Of a DNA stretch of 64,000 bases, positions 47,391 to 56,844 are shown in pieces (position 1 is the stretch's first letter; each line of letters opens with the position of its first letter). The notes beneath the pieces were generated by a model. The model was not told where the DNA came from. It made no database searches and worked only from the letters and a program-made list of their open reading frames with translations. The DNA is from Bacillus ectoiniformans. Lineage in GTDB: Bacteria > Bacillota > Bacilli > Bacillales > Domibacillaceae. The position numbers and the translations under genes are program-made. The stretch spans positions 1 to 64,000 of the forward strand of contig NZ_JAFBES010000005.1 in NCBI RefSeq assembly GCF_016908875.1. Reading direction: 5' to 3'.

Positions 47391-47421
47391 AAAGGTTAGA
47401 GGCGATTGCCATCTAACCTTT
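47391..47421 (+). other. Intercistronic hairpin, citZ-icd
   Basis: AAAGGTTAGA pairs perfectly with TCTAACCTTT around an 11-nt loop, with no U-tract. It is more likely an mRNA processing or stability element than a terminator. Confidence 0.6.
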
Positions 47422-47447
47422 GATTCTGAAATTGGAGGAATTGGATT

Positions 47448-48716
47448 ATGACACAAGGCGAAAAAATTTCTGTACAAAACGGCGTATTAAACGTACCTAA
47501 CAACCCGGTTATTCCTTTCATCGAGGGAGATGGAATTGGTCCTGATATTTGGGCAGCAGCTTCCCGCGTTCTAGATGCAGCGGTTGAAAAAGCATACAAC
47601 GGCGAGAAAAAAATCGAATGGAAAGAAGTCTATGCTGGAGAAAAGGCATTCAACAAAACAGGTGAATGGCTTCCGGAAGAAACACTTAACCAAATTCGTG
47701 AATACTTAATCGCTATCAAAGGTCCTTTAACAACTCCAGTTGGCGGAGGTATTCGTTCTCTAAACGTTGCACTGCGTCAAGAATTGGATTTATTCGTATG
47801 TCTTCGTCCAGTTCGTTACTTTGATGGTGTACCTTCACCAATCAAGCGTCCTGAAGATACTGACATGGTTATTTTCCGTGAAAACACTGAAGATATTTAT
47901 GCAGGTATCGAGTATGCAGAAGGTTCAGATGAAGTGAAAAAAGTACTTGATTTCCTTCGCAATGAAATGGGAGTAGACAAAATCCGCTTCCCAGAAACTT
48001 CTGGTATCGGTATCAAACCGGTTTCAAAAGAAGGAACTTCCCGCTTGGTGCGTGCAGCGATCAATTATGCTATTAAAGAAGGACGTAAATCCGTTACTTT
48101 AGTACATAAAGGCAACATCATGAAATATACTGAGGGTGCATTTAAAAACTGGGGTTACGAGCTTGCTGAGCAAGAGTTCGGTGACAAAGTATTTACTTGG
48201 GCACAGTATGACAAAATTAAAGACGAGCAAGGCGCAGAAGCGGCAAACAAAGCGCAAGCTGATGCTGAAGCTGCTGGCAAGATCATCGTAAAAGATTCTA
48301 TTGCTGATATCTTCTTACAACAAATCTTAACTCGTCCACGTGAGTTCGATGTAGTAGCTACAATGAACTTAAATGGTGACTATATCTCTGATGCATTAGC
48401 TGCTCAAGTTGGCGGAATCGGTATTGCACCAGGAGCTAATATTAACTACGAAACTGGACATGCTATTTTTGAAGCGACTCATGGTACAGCTCCAAAATAT
48501 GCAGGTTTAGATAAAGTAAACCCATCATCTGTTCTATTATCAGGCGTATTATTGCTTGAGCACTTAGGATGGAATGAAGCGGCACAAATGATTACAAAAT
48601 CAGTTGAGAAAACAATTGCTTCTAAAGTTGTTACTTACGACTTTGCCCGTCTAATGGATGGTGCAACTGAAGTGAAAACTTCTGAGTTTGCTGACGAATT
48701 AATTAAAAACCTTTAA
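47448..48716 (+). CDS. icd: Isocitrate dehydrogenase, NADP-dependent
   Basis: Oxidises isocitrate to 2-oxoglutarate. The 422-residue product shows the substrate loop [20 protein letters not shown] near 100-119, the metal and substrate site [17 protein letters not shown] near 306-322, and the NADP-type region [18 protein letters not shown] near 344-361. GGAGG precedes the ATG. It lies between citZ and mdh, with both read-through from citZ and its own promoter possible. Confidence 0.97.
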   Translation: MTQGEKISVQNGVLNVPNNPVIPFIEGDGIGPDIWAAASRVLDAAVEKAYNGEKKIEWKEVYAGEKAFNKTGEWLPEETLNQIREYLIAIKGPLTTPVGGGIRSLNVALRQELDLFVCLRPVRYFDGVPSPIKRPEDTDMVIFRENTEDIYAGIEYAEGSDEVKKVLDFLRNEMGVDKIRFPETSGIGIKPVSKEGTSRLVRAAINYAIKEGRKSVTLVHKGNIMKYTEGAFKNWGYELAEQEFGDKVFTWAQYDKIKDEQGAEAANKAQADAEAAGKIIVKDSIADIFLQQILTRPREFDVVATMNLNGDYISDALAAQVGGIGIAPGANINYETGHAIFEATHGTAPKYAGLDKVNPSSVLLSGVLLLEHLGWNEAAQMITKSVEKTIASKVVTYDFARLMDGATEVKTSEFADELIKNL

Positions 48717-48791
48717 TTTACATTGACCGTTCCTCGTATAGAGGGGCGGTCTTACCTAATTTATTTACTAATAATCAGGAGGGGTTTTACA

Positions 48792-49730
48792 ATGGCTTTA
48801 AAACGCAAAAAGATTTCTGTAATCGGCGGCGGATTTACTGGAGCAACAACAGCATTCCTTCTAGCTCAAAAGGAGCTTGGAGATGTAGTGCTTGTTGATA
48901 TTCCTCAAGCAGAAGACCCGACAAAAGGCAAAGCGCTTGATATGCTTGAAGCAGGTCCTGTCCAAGGATTTGATGCAAACATTACAGGCACCTCCAGCTA
49001 TGAAGATACAAAAGACTCTGATATCGTTATTATTACAGCAGGTATTGCACGCAAGCCTGGCATGAGCCGTGATGACCTTGTTCAAACGAATCAAAAAGTC
49101 ATGAAGTCTGTTACTTCAGAAGTCGTAAAATATTCTCCTGATTGCTACATCTTAGTATTAACTAACCCGGTAGATGCAATGACATACACCGTATTTAAAG
49201 AATCAGGGTTTCCGAAAAATCGAGTCATTGGACAGTCCGGTGTGCTTGATTCTGCCCGGTTCCGTACTTTTATCGCGCAAGAATTAAACATGTCGGTTAA
49301 AGATATAACGGGCTTTGTTCTTGGCGGGCATGGAGATGACATGGTTCCTTTAGTGCGCTACTCTTATGCGGGAGGCATCCCTTTGGAAACACTTATTCCA
49401 AAGGAGCGTCTTGACGCCATTGTTGAACGTACTCGTAAAGGCGGAGGAGAAATTGTTGCTCTCCTTGGGAATGGGTCTGCGTACTACGCGCCGGCTGCAT
49501 CTCTTGTGGAAATGGCAGAAGCCATTCTTAAAGACCAGCGCAGAGTTCTTCCTGCTATCGCTTATCTTGAAGGTGAGTATGGGTATGAAGGAATTTATCT
49601 CGGGGTGCCAACGATCCTTGGAGCAGACGGTATCGAACAAATTATCGAGCTGGAACTGACGGAAGATGAAAAAGCAGCTCTTCAAAAGTCTGCTGATTCC
49701 GTCCGTCAAGTGATGAACGTTCTTGCTTAG
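48792..49730 (+). CDS. mdh: Malate dehydrogenase
   Basis: Oxidises malate to oxaloacetate with NAD. The 312-residue lactate-dehydrogenase-like enzyme has the Rossmann motif [17 protein letters not shown] near 8-24, the [20 protein letters not shown] segment near 78-97 and the catalytic histidine in [10 protein letters not shown] near 178-187. A frame opens at 48723, but AGGAGGGG is 8 nt before ATG 48792, and this length matches B. subtilis Mdh. It ends the citZ-icd-mdh operon. Confidence 0.97.
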   Translation: MALKRKKISVIGGGFTGATTAFLLAQKELGDVVLVDIPQAEDPTKGKALDMLEAGPVQGFDANITGTSSYEDTKDSDIVIITAGIARKPGMSRDDLVQTNQKVMKSVTSEVVKYSPDCYILVLTNPVDAMTYTVFKESGFPKNRVIGQSGVLDSARFRTFIAQELNMSVKDITGFVLGGHGDDMVPLVRYSYAGGIPLETLIPKERLDAIVERTRKGGGEIVALLGNGSAYYAPAASLVEMAEAILKDQRRVLPAIAYLEGEYGYEGIYLGVPTILGADGIEQIIELELTEDEKAALQKSADSVRQVMNVLA

Positions 49731-49748
49731 CATCGATCATTTTAACTC

Positions 49749-49797
49749 AAAACATCAGGCTATTTATAAGAAATAGCCTGATGTTTTTTTTATTTTT
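49749..49797 (+). terminator. citZ-icd-mdh terminator
   Basis: A 17-bp perfect stem (AAAACATCAGGCTATTT and its complement) with a 5-nt loop and T-rich tail. Confidence 0.92.
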
Positions 49798-49899
49798 GAC
49801 CCGGTTCGCCATTTTCCGCCTCCTTTTCTTTCCCATAGGTCATTGTTTTTTATATAATAGGAAAAGGGTTGATGAATCTATTTTTTTGGGAGGCTCTTT

Positions 49900-50613
49900 A
49901 TGAGTAAGACTATTCTTGTTGTGGATGATGAACAATCCATCGTTACGTTAATTAAATATAACTTGGAGCAAGCAGGTTATCAGGTGATTTCTGCTGTTGA
50001 TGGGGAAGAAGGCTTGCATAAAGCGGTGGAGGAATCTCCGGATCTGATCATACTTGATTGGATGCTGCCAGGACTCGACGGTATGGAAGTATGCAAAGAA
50101 TTAAGACAGAGAAAAGTCAGTACGCCGATCTTAATGCTGACAGCTAAAGATGAAGAATTCGATAAAGTACTTGGACTTGAACTTGGTGCGGATGACTATA
50201 TGACGAAGCCTTTTAGTCCTCGGGAATTGATTGCTCGGGTGAAAGCGATTCTGCGCAGACTTCAGAATATCCCAAAAGAAGAAGTGGAACTTCCTGAAGA
50301 AAAGTTTGTAGAAGTAGCTGAGTTAAAGATTTTTCCAGAACAGTATGAAGCTTATTTCCAATCCAACTTGCTTGAGTTGACACCGAAGGAATTTGAATTG
50401 CTGTTGTATTTGGTTGAAAACAAGGGACGGGTATTAACAAGAGATCAATTATTAAGCGCGGTTTGGAAATATGATTTTGCAGGCGATACACGCATTGTCG
50501 ATGTGCATATTAGCCACCTTCGGGAAAAAATAGAATTAAATACGAGAAAGCCTTTATACATAAAAACCATCAGAGGCTTGGGCTATAAATTAGAGGAACC
50601 AAAACAGCTATGA
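49900..50613 (+). CDS. phoP: Response regulator PhoP
   Basis: OmpR/PhoB-type regulator of the phosphate-starvation response. The 237-residue product has a receiver domain (1-120) with acidic DD at 9-10, phosphorylation site D53 in LIILDWMLPG and K in YMTKPF, and a C-terminal winged helix (about 140-235). AGGAGGCTC-like sequence (GGGAGGCTC) precedes the ATG. Its stop overlaps the phoR start by four bases, and its place after mdh is the phoPR position in Bacillus. Confidence 0.94.
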   Translation: MSKTILVVDDEQSIVTLIKYNLEQAGYQVISAVDGEEGLHKAVEESPDLIILDWMLPGLDGMEVCKELRQRKVSTPILMLTAKDEEFDKVLGLELGADDYMTKPFSPRELIARVKAILRRLQNIPKEEVELPEEKFVEVAELKIFPEQYEAYFQSNLLELTPKEFELLLYLVENKGRVLTRDQLLSAVWKYDFAGDTRIVDVHISHLREKIELNTRKPLYIKTIRGLGYKLEEPKQL

Positions 50614-52382
50614 TCAAGTTTCGTACTCGGCTAGTCCTTGCCTTAATCTCACTCATTGTCATGGTGCTAATTGCACTGGGCATATTATTAGGCCAGCTAT
50701 TTAAAGGGTACTATTTAAATGCGTTAAATGACCGTTTGGATAAAGAGACAACCGTTCTTGCTAAACAAATCAGTCTTACAGGCGGAATTGAAAAGCTGAA
50801 CGATCAGCTGCTGCTTGATTGGAGCAAAGAGCTGAACGTTCGAATGTCCATTGCGGATTCCGCTGGAAATATAGTGATGGATAGCGGGGCAACAGAGAAT
50901 TCTAATGTTTATAACCATGAAACAATTGTGAAAAGAATTGCTGCCTTAGATAAACCGTCTAACTATCAAAGTTCACTTGCCGCTAAGCTCGATGTTCAAT
51001 ATCATTGGAAAAAAATTATCACATCTCAAAAAGGGGAAGAGGGTTTCTTAATCATCAGTACGAGGGTTAAAGTGCTTGATCATATATATAGTCAAATATG
51101 GATGATCTTGCTGCTGTCTCTTGGGGCTTCTCTTATTTTAATTATTTTGTTCGGTACGAAAATTACCAATCGCTATACGAGGCCCATCGAGTCAGCGACC
51201 AAAGTAGCCATTGAACTCGCAAAAGGCAATTACAAGGCGAGAACATATGAAATTCCGCCGGATGAAGTGGGTGTGCTGAACACGTCGATTAATATTTTAG
51301 CCCGAAATCTTCAAGAAATGATGCAGGCGCAAGAAGTTCATCACAACCGTCTGACAACCATTATTGAAAATATTGAGAGTGGCCTTTTGCTCATCGATGA
51401 TCGCGGATTTATTGTTATGGTCAATCAGTCGCTAAAGAATCTCTTCCATGTTAAGAATGAACGTCTGATAAAAAAGCGATATCATGAAGTTTTACGGCAT
51501 AAGGAAGTAATTGAAATTATCGAAGAAGTATTTATGACAGAGAACAATGTCCGTAAACAGCTTGTGCTGCCTTTATCTATTGAGCGAAAGCATTTTGAAA
51601 TATCAGGAGCTCCCATTATTGGCACGAACGATGAGTGGAAGGGGATATTAATTGTCTTTCATGATATCACTGAAATCAAACACCTTGAACAAATGCGGAA
51701 AGACTTTGTGGCAAATGTCTCGCACGAGCTGAAAACGCCGATTACTTCTATTAAAGGATTTACGGAAACCCTGCTTGATGGAGCGAAGGCGGACCCAGAA
51801 GCATTAGAAATGTTTTTGACGATCATTTCTAAAGAAAGTGAACGAATGGAAACGCTCGTGATGGATTTATTGGAATTGTCGAAGATTGAACAAAAAGGCA
51901 TGGTGCTCTCCCTCAATCAAGTAAATATAGAGGAATTGATTGAAGATATTCTTCCAACCTTGGAGAAGAGGCTGGAGAATAAGCGGATGAATGTAACTGT
52001 AGATCTTAAGGGTGACCTCACAATTACAGGGGATCTTTACAGGTTAAAACAAGTGTTTTTAAACTTAATCACCAATGCGATCCTTTATACGCAGCAGGAA
52101 GGAAGCATTCGCATAACCGGTTACGAAGAAAAAGGCTATGCAGTGATTGAAGTCTCAGACAATGGAATTGGTATAGCTGAAGAAGAGGTGCCAAGAATCT
52201 TTGAACGGTTTTATCGCGTGGATAAAGCGAGAAGCAGAAACTCTGGCGGTACAGGCCTTGGTTTGGCCATTGTCAAACACATTATCGAAGCTCACCGCGG
52301 AAAAATATACGTCCGCAGCCAGTTAAATGAAGGGACGACATTTGTCGTGAAATTGAGAAAAGAACTAGAAAAATCTAGTTGA
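50610..52382 (+). CDS. phoR: Sensor histidine kinase PhoR
   Basis: Membrane kinase partner of PhoP. The 590-residue protein has TM1 at about 9-30, an extracytoplasmic PAS-like domain (about 35-165), TM2 (about 168-190), HAMP, a cytoplasmic PAS domain (about 245-355), the dimerisation helix with phospho-acceptor H372 in NVSHELKTPI, and an ATPase domain with DNGIGI and GGTGLGLAI. It is translationally coupled to phoP through an ATGA overlap. Downstream lie PhoP-box-like repeats. Confidence 0.93.
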   Translation: MIKFRTRLVLALISLIVMVLIALGILLGQLFKGYYLNALNDRLDKETTVLAKQISLTGGIEKLNDQLLLDWSKELNVRMSIADSAGNIVMDSGATENSNVYNHETIVKRIAALDKPSNYQSSLAAKLDVQYHWKKIITSQKGEEGFLIISTRVKVLDHIYSQIWMILLLSLGASLILIILFGTKITNRYTRPIESATKVAIELAKGNYKARTYEIPPDEVGVLNTSINILARNLQEMMQAQEVHHNRLTTIIENIESGLLLIDDRGFIVMVNQSLKNLFHVKNERLIKKRYHEVLRHKEVIEIIEEVFMTENNVRKQLVLPLSIERKHFEISGAPIIGTNDEWKGILIVFHDITEIKHLEQMRKDFVANVSHELKTPITSIKGFTETLLDGAKADPEALEMFLTIISKESERMETLVMDLLELSKIEQKGMVLSLNQVNIEELIEDILPTLEKRLENKRMNVTVDLKGDLTITGDLYRLKQVFLNLITNAILYTQQEGSIRITGYEEKGYAVIEVSDNGIGIAEEEVPRIFERFYRVDKARSRNSGGTGLGLAIVKHIIEAHRGKIYVRSQLNEGTTFVVKLRKELEKSS

Positions 52383-52401
52383 AAAGTGTAAAGGTGGTAT
52401 G

Positions 52402-52453
52402 TTTACAAACTATTTATGTTTCCTTAATACTGCCTTTATAATCTTCATATAAG
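52402..52453 (+). promoter_or_regulatory. Four PhoP-box-like repeats with a -10, in the phoR-polA gap
   Basis: TTTACA (52402), TTTATG (52413), TTAATA (52424) and TTTATA (52435) repeat at exactly 11 bp. PhoP-activated promoters carry such TTAACA-like hexamers between about -60 and -20. TATAAG at 52448-52453 would serve as -10 with a start near 52460, placing the boxes at about -58 to -20. Confidence 0.6.
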
Positions 52454-52459
52454 ATAGTA

Positions 52460-52524
52460 AGCATCAACCCCTTACTTCTTCAGCTGTTTTAGCAGAGGGG
52501 CAATGTTTGCCCCTCCCTTTTTTT
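52460..52524 (+). ncRNA. Candidate short PhoP-dependent transcript
   Basis: A transcript starting about 7 bp after TATAAG would run about 60 nt and end at the strong hairpin GAGGGGCAA/TTGCCCCTC followed by seven T. No start codon with a ribosome binding site is present. It could be a small RNA or a decoy leader; existence is inferred from promoter and terminator only. Confidence 0.35.
52495..52524 (+). terminator. Terminator downstream of phoR
   Basis: GAGGGGCAA pairs perfectly with TTGCCCCTC around 3 nt, followed by a seven-T tract. Confidence 0.92.
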
Positions 52525-52552
52525 AAAACCATTGCTGCAGAGGATAAGCAAG

Positions 52553-52615
52553 GCCGTTATTTTCTTTTTCCATTCTAAGCGTGTTAGAATAGATAAAGAA
52601 AATAGCGGCTTTTTT
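52553..52615 (+). terminator. Long inverted repeat with T-tract just before polA
   Basis: GCCGTTATTTTCTTT pairs with AAAGAAAATAGCGGC (one wobble), with an inner perfect stem ATTCTAA/TTAGAAT, and six T follow. It ends only 28 bp before the polA start and should block read-through from upstream. Confidence 0.8.
52582..52590 (+). promoter_or_regulatory. Extended -10 promoter of polA inside the inverted repeat
   Basis: TGTTAGAAT (TG-N-TAGAAT) places a transcript start near 52597, within the right arm of the hairpin, so RNA from this promoter cannot form the terminator. Confidence 0.5.
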
Positions 52616-52643
52616 ATTACCACTCCAAGGGGAGATGTTGTCA

Positions 52644-55274
52644 TTGAAGAAAAAATTAGTGTTAATTGATGGAAATAGCATTGCGTATCGGGCCTTTTTT
52701 GCCTTACCTTTATTAAATAATGAAAAGGGTGTTCATACGAACGCAGTGTACGGTTTTACGATGATGTTAATGAAAGTCATGGAAGAGGAAAAGCCAACCC
52801 ATTTACTTGTCGCTTTTGATGCAGGGAAAACGACTTTTCGACACCAGACATTTAAAGAATATAAAGGCGGACGCCAAAAAACTCCACCTGAACTATCAGA
52901 ACAATTTCCTTATATTCGAGAGTTATTGAAAAACTATCGCATTCCTCAATTTGAACTTGAGAACTATGAAGCGGATGATATTATCGGAACGCTTGCTTTA
53001 CAGGCTGAACAGGAAGGCTATGAAGTGAAGGTGTTCTCCGGTGATAAGGATTTAACCCAATTGAGTTCTGAGACGACGACTGTGTGTATTACTCGTAAAG
53101 GAATTACAGATATCGAAGTTTATACACCTGAACATATTCAAGAAAAATACGGACTCACCCCCTCGCAGATCATTGATATGAAAGGACTGATGGGGGATTC
53201 CTCAGATAATATTCCTGGCGTTCCCGGTGTAGGAGAAAAAACAGCCATTAAACTGCTGAAACAATTTTCCACGCTTGAAACATTGCTGGAATCGATTGAT
53301 GAAGTCAGCGGCAAGAAATTAAAAGAGAAGCTGGAAGAGTTTAAAGATCAAGCAGTATTAAGTAAAGAACTGGCAACGATTTTGCGTGAAGTGCCGATGG
53401 ATATGACTGTCGACAGTCTGGCTTATGATGGTCCTGATCAAGACAAGGTCTACCATCTGTTTAAAGAGCTTGGGTTTAATTCTCTGCTGGATAAAATGGA
53501 GAAGCCTGAAGGAGAAGTCGAAGAAGCGCATACCGCAGTGGAATACGAGACTGTGTCAGAACTGGACGACTCTATGCTTCCTGCTCATTCAAGCTTCTAT
53601 TTAGAAATGATTGCAGACAACTATCATCAGGCCGATGTTCCGGGGGTAGCCATTTCTACTGAAGAGAAAACTTTTTTCGTTTCGGCGGAAAGTGCTTTTC
53701 AAAGTCCTGCCTTTAAGGCATGGGCAGAGAACCCTGATATGAAAAAATCGGTTTATGATGCGAAGCGGACCATCGTCGGGCTTAGAAGACAAGGCATTGA
53801 ACTTCAAGGAATTGACTTTGACCTATTGCTTGCTTCTTATTTAATTAACCCATCGGAATCTCCAGAAGATTTCTCAGCAGTTGCTAAGCTTCACGGAGTG
53901 CGAAATATTCAGTCTGATGAAGCTGTTTATGCGAAAGGCGCCAAACGGAAACTGCCGGAAGAAGCTATTTATGCAGAACATATCTCTGCCAAAGCCCAGG
54001 CCTTGCAGTCTTTAAAAGAAACTTGCTTAAAAGAACTCGAGGAAAACGGGCAGTTAGAACTTTTTAATGAACTCGAACTTCCGCTTGCCATCATCTTAGC
54101 TGATATGGAATCTGTGGGCGTAAGTGTGGACGTAGAAAGGCTGAAACAGATGGGCGAGGAGTTGAAGAAACAGCTCTCCGTCATTGAAAAAACCATTCAT
54201 GAACTAGCTGGAGAAGAATTTAATATTAATTCACCAAAGCAGTTAGGGGTTATTTTATTTGAGAAGCTTGGACTGCCGCCGGTTAAGAAGACGAAGACAG
54301 GATTCTCCACTTCTGCGGATGTACTGGAAAAGCTGGCTCCGCAGCACGAAATTGTGGAACATATTCTGCACTACCGCCAATTAGGAAAGCTTCAGTCCAC
54401 CTATATCGAAGGATTATTAAAAGTGGTCGATCAAGATACTCATAAGATTCATACCCGTTTTAATCAAGTGCTCACGCAGACGGGACGTTTAAGTTCTATT
54501 GAACCTAACTTGCAAAATATCCCGATTCGTCTTGAAGAGGGACGGAAAATCCGCCAAGCGTTCGTGCCATCTAAAGAGGGTTCGGTCATATTCGCGGCAG
54601 ATTATTCTCAAATTGAATTGCGTGTTCTTGCTCATATCTCAGACGATGCTAAGCTAATCGATGCCTTTCACCAGGATCTCGATATTCATACAGCGACGGC
54701 AATGGATGTGTTCCATGTGTCAAAGGAAGAAGTGACAGCGAATATGCGGCGTCAAGCGAAAGCGGTCAACTTTGGAATCGTATATGGAATCAGTGACTAT
54801 GGGCTGTCCCAAAGCCTTGGGATTACAAGAAAAGATGCCGGTAAGTTTATCGAACGATACTTAGAGTCCTATCCGGGTGTAAAAGAATATATGGATGACA
54901 TTATTCAAGAAGCAAAACAAAAAGGATACGTCACAACATTGCTGCAGCGGAGACGCTATATTCCTGAAATCACAAGCCGTAATTTCAACTTAAGGGGATT
55001 TGGAGAAAGAACAGCAATGAATACGCCGATTCAGGGAAGTGCGGCAGATATTATTAAGAAGGCGATGATCGATGCTGCTGAACGGTTAGAGCAGGAGAAT
55101 CTGCAGTCGACTTTGCTTCTGCAAGTGCACGATGAATTAATATTTGAAGTGCCAGAAGAAGAAATTGAGATCATGAAAAAGCTGGTGCCAGAAGTGATGG
55201 AACAAGCTGTTGAATTAAAGGTTCCATTAAAAGTAGATTACTCATTCGGCCCGACTTGGTATGATGCAAAGTAA
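52644..55274 (+). CDS. polA: DNA polymerase I
   Basis: Repair and primer-removal polymerase. It has an N-terminal 5'-3' exonuclease (about 1-290, VLIDGNSIAYRAFF, EADDIIGT), a degenerate 3'-5' exonuclease region (about 300-465) lacking the acidic proofreading motifs, and a family A polymerase (about 470-876) with DYSQIELRVLAH, RRQAKAVNFGIVYG and the QVHDELIFEVP motif C. ATG 52635 touches the ribosome binding site GGGGAG directly, so TTG 52644, 9 nt after it, is preferred and gives MKKKLVLIDGNS and 876 residues. mutM follows after 14 bp. Confidence 0.95.
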   Translation: MKKKLVLIDGNSIAYRAFFALPLLNNEKGVHTNAVYGFTMMLMKVMEEEKPTHLLVAFDAGKTTFRHQTFKEYKGGRQKTPPELSEQFPYIRELLKNYRIPQFELENYEADDIIGTLALQAEQEGYEVKVFSGDKDLTQLSSETTTVCITRKGITDIEVYTPEHIQEKYGLTPSQIIDMKGLMGDSSDNIPGVPGVGEKTAIKLLKQFSTLETLLESIDEVSGKKLKEKLEEFKDQAVLSKELATILREVPMDMTVDSLAYDGPDQDKVYHLFKELGFNSLLDKMEKPEGEVEEAHTAVEYETVSELDDSMLPAHSSFYLEMIADNYHQADVPGVAISTEEKTFFVSAESAFQSPAFKAWAENPDMKKSVYDAKRTIVGLRRQGIELQGIDFDLLLASYLINPSESPEDFSAVAKLHGVRNIQSDEAVYAKGAKRKLPEEAIYAEHISAKAQALQSLKETCLKELEENGQLELFNELELPLAIILADMESVGVSVDVERLKQMGEELKKQLSVIEKTIHELAGEEFNINSPKQLGVILFEKLGLPPVKKTKTGFSTSADVLEKLAPQHEIVEHILHYRQLGKLQSTYIEGLLKVVDQDTHKIHTRFNQVLTQTGRLSSIEPNLQNIPIRLEEGRKIRQAFVPSKEGSVIFAADYSQIELRVLAHISDDAKLIDAFHQDLDIHTATAMDVFHVSKEEVTANMRRQAKAVNFGIVYGISDYGLSQSLGITRKDAGKFIERYLESYPGVKEYMDDIIQEAKQKGYVTTLLQRRRYIPEITSRNFNLRGFGERTAMNTPIQGSAADIIKKAMIDAAERLEQENLQSTLLLQVHDELIFEVPEEEIEIMKKLVPEVMEQAVELKVPLKVDYSFGPTWYDAK

Positions 55275-55288
55275 AAGGAGGGACATTC

Positions 55289-56119
55289 ATGCCGGAACTG
55301 CCAGAGGTTGAAACGGTTCGCCGGACGCTCGAACAGCTAGTCATCGGAAAGACGGTTGCTGGCGTGGAGATTCGATGGCCGAATATAATTAAAAAGCCCG
55401 AACCGACTGATCAATTTACCGATGCTCTAATAGGCGAGACGATCCGCGGAGTGCAAAGAAGAGGGAAATTTTTAATTTTTGAACTTGATCGTTATAACTT
55501 GGTCTCCCATCTGCGAATGGAGGGAAAATACAGAGTTCATGATCAAGGAGAGGAAGAAGAGCCGCATACCCATGTCATCTTCAAGTTTAGTGATGGAACG
55601 GAACTAAGGTATCGGGACGTGCGCAAGTTCGGCACCATGCATTTATTTTTGAGCGGCGAAGAGCTGGGTTCGCTTCCTTTGTCCCAGCTTGGACCCGAAC
55701 CATTCTCAGAAGAGTTCACAGTTGAGTATATGCAAGAAAAGCTGATGAAAACCCAGCGACCAATCAAAGCTGTTTTATTAGATCAAACCGTATTTGTCGG
55801 TCTCGGCAATATATATGTGGATGAAGCCTTGTTCCGCTCAGGTATTCACCCTCTCAAAAAAGCTAATTCACTTCATCCTGAAGAACTTGTCCGCCTGCAC
55901 AAAGAGGTAGTGGCGACTCTTTTGGAGGCTGTAGAAAAAGGCGGAAGCACGATCCGATCCTATCTAAACGGCCAAGGGCAAATCGGGACGTTTCAAGAAG
56001 CTCTGTTTGTATATGGCCGGACGGGAGAACCTTGCAAAATTTGCGGACAGCCGATCGAAAAGATGAAAGCTGCAGGAAGAGGCACGCATGTGTGCCCGTC
56101 TTGCCAGCCTTTGACTTAA
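55289..56119 (+). CDS. mutM: Formamidopyrimidine-DNA glycosylase MutM
   Basis: Removes 8-oxoguanine and FaPy lesions and nicks the abasic site. The mature N-terminus PELPEVETV supplies the catalytic proline and Glu3, and the C-terminal zinc finger has CKICG and CPSCQ (about 248-271). At 276 residues the length is normal. AGGAGG lies before the ATG. It belongs to the polA-mutM-ytaF-coaE cluster and is probably cotranscribed with polA. Confidence 0.97.
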   Translation: MPELPEVETVRRTLEQLVIGKTVAGVEIRWPNIIKKPEPTDQFTDALIGETIRGVQRRGKFLIFELDRYNLVSHLRMEGKYRVHDQGEEEEPHTHVIFKFSDGTELRYRDVRKFGTMHLFLSGEELGSLPLSQLGPEPFSEEFTVEYMQEKLMKTQRPIKAVLLDQTVFVGLGNIYVDEALFRSGIHPLKKANSLHPEELVRLHKEVVATLLEAVEKGGSTIRSYLNGQGQIGTFQEALFVYGRTGEPCKICGQPIEKMKAAGRGTHVCPSCQPLT

Positions 56120-56193
56120 AGCATGATCAGAGAACACTCTGCAGAATCTTCCATATACTATCGTAATTAGATAGGTAAGGAAGGAGCAGTTGT

Positions 56194-56826
56194 ATGAGTG
56201 TGTACCCTTCATTATTCATGCTTGCTGCAGCTGTCAGCCTTGATAGCTTCAGTACAGGTCTTGCTTACGGATTTAAGAAATTAAAGCTGCCTGTTAAATC
56301 TTCCGTTATTCTTTCTCTCTGCTCAGCAGGCTCTCTGCTTATAGCGATGGCAGCAGGGCATTTGATTAGCCGCTTTTTAGATGAAAGCTTTGCAGAACGG
56401 TTAGGCGGCTTTATCTTAATTGCGCTAGGTGTATGGGTGCTATGGCAGTTTTTTCATGAAGGCAAGCAAGAGAAAACGATGGAAGAAAAGCGTCTTATTC
56501 AATTAGAGATTAAAAGTTTAGGTGTCGTTATTCAAATATTAAAAAGACCAGCGGATGCTGATTTGGACTCATCAGGAACGATAACGGGGATTGAAGCATT
56601 ACTCTTAGGTCTTGCCCTGTCTCTCGACGCATTTGGTGCAGGTATCGGTGCTGCAATGCTCGGCTACTCACCCCTATTGCTTGCTTCAGCGGTGGCTATC
56701 ATGAATTTGCTTTTTGTCAGCGGGGGACTGTGGTGCGGCCGTGTGTTCGCCCATGTAAAATGGATGCAGCGAATGGCATTTTTTCCTGGAATCTTATTAA
56801 TTGTGATCGGAATGATGAAATTTTAA
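56194..56826 (+). CDS. ytaF: Sporulation membrane protein YtaF (MntP-like fold)
   Basis: A 210-residue polytopic protein with six predicted helices and two internally similar halves (AAAVSLDSFSTGLAYGFK near 12-29, LGLALSLDAFGAGIGAAML near 138-156), the pattern of MntP-type manganese exporters. In Bacillus it is classified as a sporulation membrane protein. AAGGAAGGAG precedes the ATG. It lies between mutM and coaE, 18 bp from the latter. Confidence 0.88.
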   Translation: MSVYPSLFMLAAAVSLDSFSTGLAYGFKKLKLPVKSSVILSLCSAGSLLIAMAAGHLISRFLDESFAERLGGFILIALGVWVLWQFFHEGKQEKTMEEKRLIQLEIKSLGVVIQILKRPADADLDSSGTITGIEALLLGLALSLDAFGAGIGAAMLGYSPLLLASAVAIMNLLFVSGGLWCGRVFAHVKWMQRMAFFPGILLIVIGMMKF

Positions 56827-56844
56827 TTAAGGCAGGTATCACTT

